A stretch of 64,000 bases of DNA from Aggregatilineales bacterium (GTDB taxonomy: Bacteria; Chloroflexota; Anaerolineae; Aggregatilineales; Phototrophicaceae). Below are positions 9,373 through 18,371 of the stretch, one piece after another (the stretch's first letter is position 1; every line of letters starts with the position of its first letter). A program made the position numbers and the translations under genes. The stretch covers positions 172,384 to 236,383 of the forward strand of contig JAUQWZ010000018.1 in NCBI GenBank assembly GCA_030834905.1, written 5' to 3'. The notes beneath the pieces are model-generated. The model searched no databases. It saw nothing but the letters and a program-made list of their open reading frames with translations, and was not told the origin of the DNA.

Positions 9373-12300
9373 ATGGCAGAAAAGCGTATGAGACAGCAAA
9401 ATAACACGCCTCGCACTGGCGCGCGATCCTTGCGTTTTCGGATTATGCGCCTGGTTATCCCCGTTGTCATGGGGACATTCCTGATCTTCAGCATCCTGGG
9501 GGTGATCGGCGTGCGCGGCAGCGGGCAGACCTCGCTCCAGCGTGAACACCGTGAAAACCTCGGCAGTCTGGTCAGCGTCACCAACAACCGTTTTGAGCAG
9601 ATCGCCAATGATCTGCGGCTGATCACCAACAACAGCGATACCCGCACCTTCGCCCGTGACACGCTCATCAGTCTATCGGGCGAATCGCTGGAAGCGTCGC
9701 AGCGCAGCCTGCTGACCAACTTCACCAACGAGCTTCAGCAGCATCCGGGCAGCTACGTTGCCATTCGCTATGTAACTTACACCGGTTCGGTCTGGAGCGA
9801 GGCGGTGAGTTATACCGGCAGCACGCCGGTGCTCGACGCCAGTATCAGCCTGAATGAGATGGTCAATGACCCGACTCTGGCGCGGGCGCTGGCGTCCATG
9901 CTTGGGCAGGTGACGGTTGGCGACATTGATTTTGTTGACCGCGAGGGGCGCTTCTTCCAGGAAGGCGGATTCCCGTTCATCCGGTTTTCCGCCCCGGTGG
10001 CTTCTGAAAACGACGTGACGACCATTACCGGCGTCATTCAGTTGGACGTGGCGGCGGGGTCGCTGCTAAACAGCTTGCAGACCGAGATCGAGCAGCTTAG
10101 CGAGGGGCAGGACGCCCGCCGCGTGCTGCTGATTGACCGGGCGGGGAACGCCATCATTGACAGCAGTGTTCCGCTGGAAACGATGACCTCGCAGCTTGCC
10201 CGCAGCGCCACAGCATCAATTACCGACGCCTATCCGCAGTTGGCAAGCTACCTTGAGGCGCAGCGTTCACCCACCAGCATCAATCAGAATAACCCGCTGA
10301 CCAATGAAGCGGTCGAAATCGGCACGCATATTATTTCCACGGCGGAAATCGGGTTCTCGCTGATGGGATCGAGCTACTGGCGCTTGCTGCTGATTGACGA
10401 CGCCAGCCTGGTGCAGAATTACGTCAATAATCTGGCGCTGCTCATCGTCGCGGGCAGCCTGCTGGTCGGAGCGATCATCTGTGCTGTGATCTACGTCATT
10501 CTCGGCTATTCCCTGCGCCCGGTCAGCAGCCTGGCGCGCCAGTGGACTGAACAGGCATCCGTCGTCAGCAGCGGCTCAACCGCGCGTCTGACTGCGGCGG
10601 ATGTGGTGGACACCAGCAATTCGTATGATGAAGTCGATCAGCTTGTGGGCGCGTTCCAGACGGTGGCGCAGCGGGTTGATGAGCTTCACGATGAACTGGA
10701 GCTTCAGACCGGGCGTTATGCCCGCAACCTCGATATCACCGCGCGGATCGGGCATGAGACGGCGGCGCTTCACGATATCGACCAGCTTCTTAACCGTGCC
10801 GTCGATCTGATCTGCGAGGAGTTTGGCTTTGACCACGCGCAGGTGTTCCTGATAGACGACATTGGCAAGAACGCCATCCTCGTCTACAGCTACGGACAGG
10901 CGGGCAAAGCCCTGCTGGGGCAGAAGCACAGCCTGCTCATTGGTTCGCCGTCAGCGGTTGGCGAAGTGACCGCGTTGGGCAAGGCAGTCATCGTCAATGA
11001 CGCGCGCCAGCTTACGGATGCGCAGCGGGCGGACTCGCTGCTGCCGCAGACCCTGACGCAGGTCGTGCTGCCGATGCAGGTTGGCACCTCTATTATTGGC
11101 GCGCTCGATATTCAGAGCGCCCAGCCGCATGGGTTCCGCCAGCAGGAACTGGGCACGTTCCAACTGCTTGCCGACCAGATCGCCATTGCTGTCCAGAACG
11201 CCCGGCTGCTGCTGCAATCGGAAGAGCGCGTTCAGCAGATTGATACCCTCAACCGCCAGCTTACGCGCGGCGCGTGGGAAAGCGCCGAAACACATACCGC
11301 CGACAGCGTCTACCGCTACGATCTGCTGAAGGTTGAGCGCGGCGAAGACGCCGATTCAACCCCTGCCGATGCCGACGACCGCGCCCTGCGCGTGCCGATC
11401 ACGATTCGCGGTCAGGTGATCGGTATGCTCGACGCGCTGCCCGAAGAACGCGGCTTTTCGCAGAACGATCAAATCATCATGCGCGCGGTTGCCGACCGCG
11501 TCGCCATCGCCATCGAAAGCGCGCGTTTGTTTGAGGAAACCCAGAGCAGCCTCGCCGAGACTTCGACCCTCTACCAGCTCAGCCGCTATCTTGGCGAAGC
11601 GGAGACGCTGGAAGACATCATCCGCGCCATCGTGACTTCGGTGATGCCGGATGCCGCCGGTGGTCAGATTGGCGTCTTTGAGGATTACCCATTCGAAGCA
11701 GCGCCGGAATGGATCGAGATCGCGACTGACTGGATGCTGAACGACTCCGGTCACAAAGAAGTACAGCTTAACGGGATGCGGCTGCGAACTGCCGATCACG
11801 CGCTGCTGCGCGATATGAACCCCAATCAGGTTACCCTGGTGAGTGACGCCGAGCGCGACCAGCGGCTGGATGAAGTCTTCCGCGCTGTCCTCGAAGACAT
11901 CGGCGCGCGGGCGATGGTGCTGGTTCCGTTCAGCGTGCGCTCGGTCTGGCGCGGCGTCATCTTCATCCAGTTCGCCGATGCGCGTGAATTCAGCGACCGC
12001 GAAGGGCGTATCTACACCGCCCTGATCGACCAGGCGGGTATCGCGATTGACAACCGTATGCTGCTCCAGCAGAACGAAATCGCCCTGACGCAGATCGAGC
12101 GTCTGTATTCCGCCAGCCGCATCGTCAATATGTCGCAGACGATGCAGGATCTGATCACCGCCGCCGTGACCACGTCGCGCGATGCCGGGCTGAATTTTGA
12201 ACTGGCGATGTTTGAGGGCGAGCTTGATGAGATGGGCTGGCCCACGCGCCTGCGGCTGGCGGCGTACTCGCGCTATGGGGAAGAACACACGGCGGACGAG

Positions 12301-15300
12301 GTCTACGCCGTCGAAATTCCGGCGGCTTCGCCGCTGCGCGCCCGCGACCCGCAGATTGTCGTTGACCGACCAGAAGAGACTTCGCCGCTGGTGGGCTACA
12401 TCCGCGCCAGAGGCTATTACTATGGCGTCGTGTTCCCGCTGTTCAGCGCCAACCAACCAATCGCGCTGTTCTTCATCGTCGCCAACGAAGTGCGCGATTT
12501 ATCGACCGAAGATTATGAAGTGTACCGCGCCCTCACCGGACAGATGAGTACGGTGCTGCAGAACCGCCGTCTGCTCGAACAGACGGAAGAAGCGCTCGAC
12601 GAAACCCGCCGTCTTTATGCCGCCAGCCGCGCCATCACCAGCGCGGTTCACGTCGAAGGTATTTACGAGGCGGCTGCCCAGTATCTGGTGGTTCCCACCG
12701 TCTCGACGCACCGCGTCAGCATCCTGATGGCGCGTCCTTCGCCCACGCCGGAAGCGCCCTATGTGGAGTGCGATTACCTGTGGAATCGCGGCGTTGAGAC
12801 GAACGTAAAATCCCATACGCAGATTCTGGCGGAAGATGTGCCGCTTGCCCGGCTGCTTCGCGCCAGTGATGACCATCTTTCGTACCCCGATCTCAAGCAC
12901 GATGCTCCGGAATCCGAGCCGCTGGCGGAACTGCTGGCGCGCAACGGCAGCAGCAGCGCGGTCTTAACCTCAATCCGCACCCGCCAGCGCTGGTTTGGCG
13001 TGCTGATGGTCGAATCTGACCGCGCCTACACGATGGATGACCAGTACGTTCGCTTTACTCAGGCGCTTGCCGACCAGATGGCGGTGGCGCTGGAAGGTCT
13101 GCTGCTCTTCCACGAGGCGCAGGCGCAGGCGCAGCGGGCGCTGGCGCTTGCCGAAGTAGGACAGCTTGCCAGCCGGATCGGCGGCGACTTCGCCAACAGC
13201 ATTAACGAGGTGCTGATGCGTGTTGCCGAGGCGGCAGATTACGACCGCTGGTCGCTGACGCTGCTGGACGCCAGCGGCAGCCGCCTGGAGCGAGTCGTCT
13301 ATAACAGCCCGGAGATTGAGCAGCCGCAAATTGGCGGTGACCGGTTCTTTGAACTCACTTCGGGCAGACCGGTGGTTGAGGCGTTCCACGCCAACCGCCA
13401 ACTGCTGATCAACGATCCCGCCAGCTTCCCGGCTTATCTCAACACCGCTGACGAGGAAATCGAACGCATTGGTAAGCGTCTGGTGTCGCCAGTGCGAATT
13501 GGTAATCGTCCCGTGGGCGTGCTAATCGTCGGGCGGTCTTTGTCCGCGCCCGACCTGGATGAAAACGACGAACAGCTTGTGCAGACGCTGGCGGCGCAGG
13601 TTTCAGTGGCGGTCGAGAACCGCCGCCTGTTCCGGGCGGCTGAAGGCGAGCGCGAGAGACTCCGCTCGATTCTGGCGACGCTGCCCGCGGGCGTGCTGGT
13701 GCTGGATGCTCAGACCTTCCTGCCGGTGCAGAACAACGACCAGGCGGAACAACTGCTTGGACACGCCATCGATCCAGATGTGCCGTTCAGCGCTGAACGC
13801 TACCACATATACCGCAGCGGAACCGAGGCGCTCTACCCTGAAGAAGACCTGCCGATTCGCATCGCGGCGCTGACGGGCAGCCAGGAAGTAAGCGACGACA
13901 TTGCCATTTTGCAGCCCGGCGGCGACGAAGTTGACCTGTTGGTGAACGCCGCGCCGATTCTCGATGCCTCCGGGACGGTGACGGCGGTGGTCGCCGCCTT
14001 CCAGGACATCACGGCGCTGCGCAGCCTTGAAACTTCGCTGCAACAGAACCTGCACGAGACAATTGCGCTCTATGAGATGACGCGCTCGTTCTCTGAAGCT
14101 GAGGAAACAAGCGACGTGATTGCCGAAATCGCCAACCAGTTTGGCGCGCTTGAGGCAACGGATATTTACGTGGTCATGTTCGACGAGCAAACGCAGCGTC
14201 ATAGTTCTGTGTACTCACTGCGATCCGATGAAGTGGCTTTCCCGCTGCCGGAGTCGCTGCTGCGGCAGGATGCGTCACAGTTCGCTGGCACGTTGGCTGA
14301 GGCGAATCTGGCATCGGATGACGTTCAGCGGCTGAGCGATAATGGCGTTGCCGCCTATGCGTCGCTGCTGCTGCGCTCGCGCACGCGCCGCGCCCCGCTG
14401 GGCTGGGTTCTTCTCGCCTACGAAACGGCTCAGGAATTTAGCGCTGACCGCGTTCAGTTTTTGACGACGCTGAATGATACGGCGTCGGTCGCGCTCGACA
14501 ACCGCTTCCTGTTCCGCAGCACCGAAGACGCGCTGCAAGAGACGGCTTTGCTGTATGGCGCGGCAACTGAAATCAGCCGCGTGCGCGACCCGCAGGAGTT
14601 TCAGGCGGCGCTGCAAAACGCGCTGGCGGCTCACTCGCCGGATATCGCCGCCGCCTACCTGAAGATGGACGGCAGCCTGACCGAACTGTTCAAGGCTGAT
14701 TTGGACGGCGCGGCGGTATCCTTTGCCGATTTGATCGCCAAACATCACCTGCTGGAATCGCGGCAGTCGATTGTGATTGACGACTTACACGCCGCTGCCG
14801 AGCCGACCGCCTTCGAGCGCGACCTGCTGGCGCTGGGCAATATCCGCGCGCTGGCGCTGGTTCACCTGCGCGCTCAGGGGGAGGGTGGCGGCTGCCTGAT
14901 CGTGGCGTACCACCAGCCGCACCAGTTCTCCAGCAGCGACACGCGCTACCTGAACGCAGTTGCCGACAGCGCTTCGGTGGTGTTCGACAACATTCTGCTG
15001 CTCAGCCAGATTCAAAGCACGCTGCAGGAAACCAGCGTCCTGTATCAGGCAAGCCGCGCCCTGAGCGATACCGACACCGCCGAAGGCGTGCTGGAGATCG
15101 CGACGCATTTCCTGGCGGAACGCCCCAACAGCACCGCCTTTGTGGCGCTGCTCAAAGGCAGTCAGTGGTCACAGGAAGGCGCGCTGGTTCACATTGCCAG
15201 CAGTTGGCATTCCAGCGCTTCAGGGCTTGAACTGGCGGGCGTCAGCCTGTCGCCGGAGCAGTACCCCGCCTGGCGGCTCCTTGCCACGCCGGAAGTACTA

Positions 15301-18204
15301 ACCATCAATGATGTTCAGTCTGCCGATCTCACCCCTGCCGAAGCCGCCGGAATCGCGGGCTTCGAACTGCGGTCGGTGGGCGTGCTGCCGCTGCGCGTTT
15401 CGGGGCGGGCGCTGGGCGCTATTGTGCTCGGCTCGCGCGAGCCGTACCAGCACAGCGAACGCGATTTGCGCATTTACCGATCCTTTGCCGAACAGGCGTC
15501 GCTGCGTATGGAAGCCGCCCGCCTGCTCACGCAGACAGAGCGCCGCGCCCGCCAGCTTGCGACCTCGGCGCAGGTCAGCCAGATTGCCAGCTCGATCCTC
15601 GATCTGGATGAGCTGATGCCGCGCATCGTGGATCTGATCCGCGAGGCATTCGGCTACGACCACGCGCAGATTTTCCTGATGGACGATCAAGAGGATTACG
15701 CTGAACTGCGCGCCAGCACCGGTGACGCGGGCAAGCAGTTGATCGCTATCCGTCACCGCCTGCAAAAAGGCTCGCACAGCGTCATCGGACAGGTGACCGC
15801 GACCGGCGAGCCGGTGACCGCGTTCGACACGTCTGACGCGCGGGTGGTGCATCGTCCCAACCCATACCTGCCGCAAACGCGCTCAGAGATGGCGCTTCCG
15901 CTGATCCTCAAGGGAAAGGTGGTCGGCGCGCTGGACGTGCAGTCTAACCAGCCCAGCGCCTTTGATGACGACGACGTGGCGGTGCTGACGACGCTTGCCG
16001 CCCAGATTTCAGTCGCGATTGACAACGCGAACCTGTTCCAGCAGTCCCGCCGCCGCGCGAACGAGATGAGCTTCCTGTTTGGCGTGACGACGGCGGCAGC
16101 GGCAGCCGAAACCCTGACCGACGCGCTGCAAAATGTCGCTGGCGAGTTGGGCGAGTCGCTGGAAGCACTTTCGGTGAGCATGTACCTGCCTGAAATCTAC
16201 ATGGACGCGCAGGAAAACGTCATCGTGCGGATGCGCCCGGTGGCGCTGGTTGGAACCGAACAGCCGCTGTCAGAGCTTTCGGAAGTGGACGTAGATGACC
16301 CGCAAAACATGATCGCGGCGAGCGCCCGTGACCGGCAGCCGGTGATCATCGGCAACCTGGCATCCGAACCGCGCTATCTGCCGGTCGCCGATGAGGCGCG
16401 TTCGGCAATTCTCGTGCCGCTGGTTTCGGGCGCGCAGCTCGTCGGTCTGGTCGCTGTCGAGAGCGAGAAGACTAACGCCTATGACAAGGACACGCTGACC
16501 CTGCTGCTCACCCTTTCAGGGACGCTGTCCGCGATTGTGCAGAACCAGCAGCTTCTGGAACAGGTGCAGCAAACCAACGAGCAGCTTCGCGAGCTTGACC
16601 GCATCAAGAGCGACTTCCTGGCGAACATGAGCCATGAGCTGCGCACGCCGCTGAACTCGATCATCGGTTTCAGCCGCGTCATCCTGAAGGGCATTGACGG
16701 TCCGCTGACCGAGATGCAGGAGCAGGACTTATCGACCATCTATACCAGCGGCTTGCATTTGCTCAATCTGATTAACGACATTCTCGATCAGGCAAAGATC
16801 GCCGCCGGAAAGCTGGACTTGCAGCTTGGCTTCTTCGAGATGAAGGCGGTTGTGGACGGCGTGCGCTCAATCGGTATCGGTCTGGTGAAGGATAAGCCAA
16901 TCGATATTTACGTCGATATCGCGCCGGGGCTGCCGCAGGCATATGGCGATGAATTCCGCACCCGGCAGGTCATGCTCAATCTGGTGTCCAACGCCGCCAA
17001 ATTCACCCGCGAAGGATCGATCACCATTCGCAGCTATCTGGCGACTGACCCCAATACCGGAATGCGGATGGTCTGTACCGACGTCATCGACACCGGCATC
17101 GGCATTGAGGAAAAGGATATCCCGCTGCTGTTTGAAGCCTTCCGCCAGGTCGATTCGTCGCTGACGCGCACCGTTGGCGGGACGGGCTTGGGCTTGCCGA
17201 TTGCCAAATCGCTGGTAGAGATGCAGGGCGGCACCATGACGGTACGGTCACAGGTCAATGTCGGTTCGACCTTCACGATTACCGTACCAACCGAAATCAC
17301 CGATGGCGACGAAGACGAGCCGAAGCAGACTTCGGCGTTTGAACCGCCGCAGGCGGAAGCCAAAAACGCGCCCGCCAATGGAAAAGAGGACACGGCGGTC
17401 TTTGAAAAGAACGAACAGCCGCGCATCCCGCCGCAGCACCTCAAGCGGCAGATCCTGCTGATCGAGGACAATCCCGATATGGTCGATCAGCTTCGGCGCA
17501 GCTTGCAGCGCGAGGGCTTCGATATTTACAACGCCTCGATCCCGCTGGAAGCCGAAGCGATGGCAAGCGGGCTGCATCCAACCCTGATCGTGATGGACGT
17601 GAACTTCTCTAAGGGAGCAGGCTGGGAAATTCTCGAACGGCTGAAGCGCCGCGACGATACCAGCGATATTCCGGTGATCGTCATCTCGCTCAGCGAGGAT
17701 GTCGAGCGAGCCAGGAAATTGGGCGTGCTGCACTTCATCCGCCGCCCGTTCATGCCCGATGATCTGATCACGGCGGTGCGGGATGCCGAGCACGAAAGCC
17801 GGGTTGACCGCATCCTGATCATTGACGACCAGCCCGAAAGTGTGCGCCTGCTGCATCAGATGCTGGACGAACAGGGTGAGTACCGGGTATTCAGCGCTAC
17901 CAACGGCATGGACGGCATTTCGATGGTCGCCCGCCGCCGCCCAAGTCTCGTGATCGTCGATTTGCGAATGCCGGAGATGGATGGCTTCCAGGTCATTCAG
18001 GAACTGCGGGGCAACCCGGAGACAACCAACATTCCAATCATCGTCGTCACGGGCGATACGCTGAACGAGGAAGAATTATCGCGCCTGCAGCACCTGAAAG
18101 TGCTGTACAAATTTGAGATGGAAACCGAACAATACCGGACAGTCCTGGAAGAAATTCGGCATCGGCAGGATAACGGCGGCGGGGGAAGTATGAACGGCGC
18201 GTGA
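9373..18204 (+). CDS. Giant hybrid sensor histidine kinase (2943 aa): Cache-like, HAMP, many GAF, one PAS-like, HisKA, HATPase, two REC domains
   Basis: TM + Cache-like + HAMP N-terminus; many tandem GAF units; PAS-like ERLRSILATLPAGVLVLDAQ; HisKA SDFLANMSHELRTPLNSIIGFSRVIL; HATPase NLVSNAAKFTREG, DTGIGIEEKDIPLLFEAFRQVDSSLTRTVGGTGLGLPIAKSLVEMQGG; REC1 QILLIEDNPDMV...IVMDVNF; REC2 RILIIDDQPESV...LVIVDLRMPEMDGFQVI. Confidence 0.95.
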   Translation: MAEKRMRQQNNTPRTGARSLRFRIMRLVIPVVMGTFLIFSILGVIGVRGSGQTSLQREHRENLGSLVSVTNNRFEQIANDLRLITNNSDTRTFARDTLISLSGESLEASQRSLLTNFTNELQQHPGSYVAIRYVTYTGSVWSEAVSYTGSTPVLDASISLNEMVNDPTLARALASMLGQVTVGDIDFVDREGRFFQEGGFPFIRFSAPVASENDVTTITGVIQLDVAAGSLLNSLQTEIEQLSEGQDARRVLLIDRAGNAIIDSSVPLETMTSQLARSATASITDAYPQLASYLEAQRSPTSINQNNPLTNEAVEIGTHIISTAEIGFSLMGSSYWRLLLIDDASLVQNYVNNLALLIVAGSLLVGAIICAVIYVILGYSLRPVSSLARQWTEQASVVSSGSTARLTAADVVDTSNSYDEVDQLVGAFQTVAQRVDELHDELELQTGRYARNLDITARIGHETAALHDIDQLLNRAVDLICEEFGFDHAQVFLIDDIGKNAILVYSYGQAGKALLGQKHSLLIGSPSAVGEVTALGKAVIVNDARQLTDAQRADSLLPQTLTQVVLPMQVGTSIIGALDIQSAQPHGFRQQELGTFQLLADQIAIAVQNARLLLQSEERVQQIDTLNRQLTRGAWESAETHTADSVYRYDLLKVERGEDADSTPADADDRALRVPITIRGQVIGMLDALPEERGFSQNDQIIMRAVADRVAIAIESARLFEETQSSLAETSTLYQLSRYLGEAETLEDIIRAIVTSVMPDAAGGQIGVFEDYPFEAAPEWIEIATDWMLNDSGHKEVQLNGMRLRTADHALLRDMNPNQVTLVSDAERDQRLDEVFRAVLEDIGARAMVLVPFSVRSVWRGVIFIQFADAREFSDREGRIYTALIDQAGIAIDNRMLLQQNEIALTQIERLYSASRIVNMSQTMQDLITAAVTTSRDAGLNFELAMFEGELDEMGWPTRLRLAAYSRYGEEHTADEVYAVEIPAASPLRARDPQIVVDRPEETSPLVGYIRARGYYYGVVFPLFSANQPIALFFIVANEVRDLSTEDYEVYRALTGQMSTVLQNRRLLEQTEEALDETRRLYAASRAITSAVHVEGIYEAAAQYLVVPTVSTHRVSILMARPSPTPEAPYVECDYLWNRGVETNVKSHTQILAEDVPLARLLRASDDHLSYPDLKHDAPESEPLAELLARNGSSSAVLTSIRTRQRWFGVLMVESDRAYTMDDQYVRFTQALADQMAVALEGLLLFHEAQAQAQRALALAEVGQLASRIGGDFANSINEVLMRVAEAADYDRWSLTLLDASGSRLERVVYNSPEIEQPQIGGDRFFELTSGRPVVEAFHANRQLLINDPASFPAYLNTADEEIERIGKRLVSPVRIGNRPVGVLIVGRSLSAPDLDENDEQLVQTLAAQVSVAVENRRLFRAAEGERERLRSILATLPAGVLVLDAQTFLPVQNNDQAEQLLGHAIDPDVPFSAERYHIYRSGTEALYPEEDLPIRIAALTGSQEVSDDIAILQPGGDEVDLLVNAAPILDASGTVTAVVAAFQDITALRSLETSLQQNLHETIALYEMTRSFSEAEETSDVIAEIANQFGALEATDIYVVMFDEQTQRHSSVYSLRSDEVAFPLPESLLRQDASQFAGTLAEANLASDDVQRLSDNGVAAYASLLLRSRTRRAPLGWVLLAYETAQEFSADRVQFLTTLNDTASVALDNRFLFRSTEDALQETALLYGAATEISRVRDPQEFQAALQNALAAHSPDIAAAYLKMDGSLTELFKADLDGAAVSFADLIAKHHLLESRQSIVIDDLHAAAEPTAFERDLLALGNIRALALVHLRAQGEGGGCLIVAYHQPHQFSSSDTRYLNAVADSASVVFDNILLLSQIQSTLQETSVLYQASRALSDTDTAEGVLEIATHFLAERPNSTAFVALLKGSQWSQEGALVHIASSWHSSASGLELAGVSLSPEQYPAWRLLATPEVLTINDVQSADLTPAEAAGIAGFELRSVGVLPLRVSGRALGAIVLGSREPYQHSERDLRIYRSFAEQASLRMEAARLLTQTERRARQLATSAQVSQIASSILDLDELMPRIVDLIREAFGYDHAQIFLMDDQEDYAELRASTGDAGKQLIAIRHRLQKGSHSVIGQVTATGEPVTAFDTSDARVVHRPNPYLPQTRSEMALPLILKGKVVGALDVQSNQPSAFDDDDVAVLTTLAAQISVAIDNANLFQQSRRRANEMSFLFGVTTAAAAAETLTDALQNVAGELGESLEALSVSMYLPEIYMDAQENVIVRMRPVALVGTEQPLSELSEVDVDDPQNMIAASARDRQPVIIGNLASEPRYLPVADEARSAILVPLVSGAQLVGLVAVESEKTNAYDKDTLTLLLTLSGTLSAIVQNQQLLEQVQQTNEQLRELDRIKSDFLANMSHELRTPLNSIIGFSRVILKGIDGPLTEMQEQDLSTIYTSGLHLLNLINDILDQAKIAAGKLDLQLGFFEMKAVVDGVRSIGIGLVKDKPIDIYVDIAPGLPQAYGDEFRTRQVMLNLVSNAAKFTREGSITIRSYLATDPNTGMRMVCTDVIDTGIGIEEKDIPLLFEAFRQVDSSLTRTVGGTGLGLPIAKSLVEMQGGTMTVRSQVNVGSTFTITVPTEITDGDEDEPKQTSAFEPPQAEAKNAPANGKEDTAVFEKNEQPRIPPQHLKRQILLIEDNPDMVDQLRRSLQREGFDIYNASIPLEAEAMASGLHPTLIVMDVNFSKGAGWEILERLKRRDDTSDIPVIVISLSEDVERARKLGVLHFIRRPFMPDDLITAVRDAEHESRVDRILIIDDQPESVRLLHQMLDEQGEYRVFSATNGMDGISMVARRRPSLVIVDLRMPEMDGFQVIQELRGNPETTNIPIIVVTGDTLNEEELSRLQHLKVLYKFEMETEQYRTVLEEIRHRQDNGGGGSMNGA

Positions 18205-18225
18205 TACCGCCTGAGGCTGGCTGTT

Positions 18226-18254
18226 CGAGGGGGTGGGGCGCTGCCCCGCCCTCG
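18226..18254. repeat. GC-rich inverted repeat in the gap between the giant kinase and the PLP-REC gene
   Basis: cgaggggg-tggggc-gct-gcccc-gccctcg; long near-perfect stem; no T-tract follows, so terminator function is uncertain. Confidence 0.55.
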
Positions 18255-18290
18255 GAACGGCGCGCCGGGTTCACCCGCAGACGCCGGACT

Positions 18291-18319
18291 TTGAGACACA
18301 ATTGTAACCTCTGTAGTAT
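18291..18319 (+). promoter_or_regulatory. Candidate sigma70-type promoter for the threonine synthase-REC gene
   Basis: TTGAGA - 17 nt - TAGTAT, about 50 nt upstream of the ATG at 18372. Confidence 0.45.
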
Positions 18320-18371
18320 TCCACGCCTTACCAATCAGGGGTATTATCAGTTAGCTGTAGAGTGCTGTTGA

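Noticed and set aside
8491-9549. 352-aa minus-strand ORF
   Set aside because: Antisense across two GAF genes; shadow ORF.
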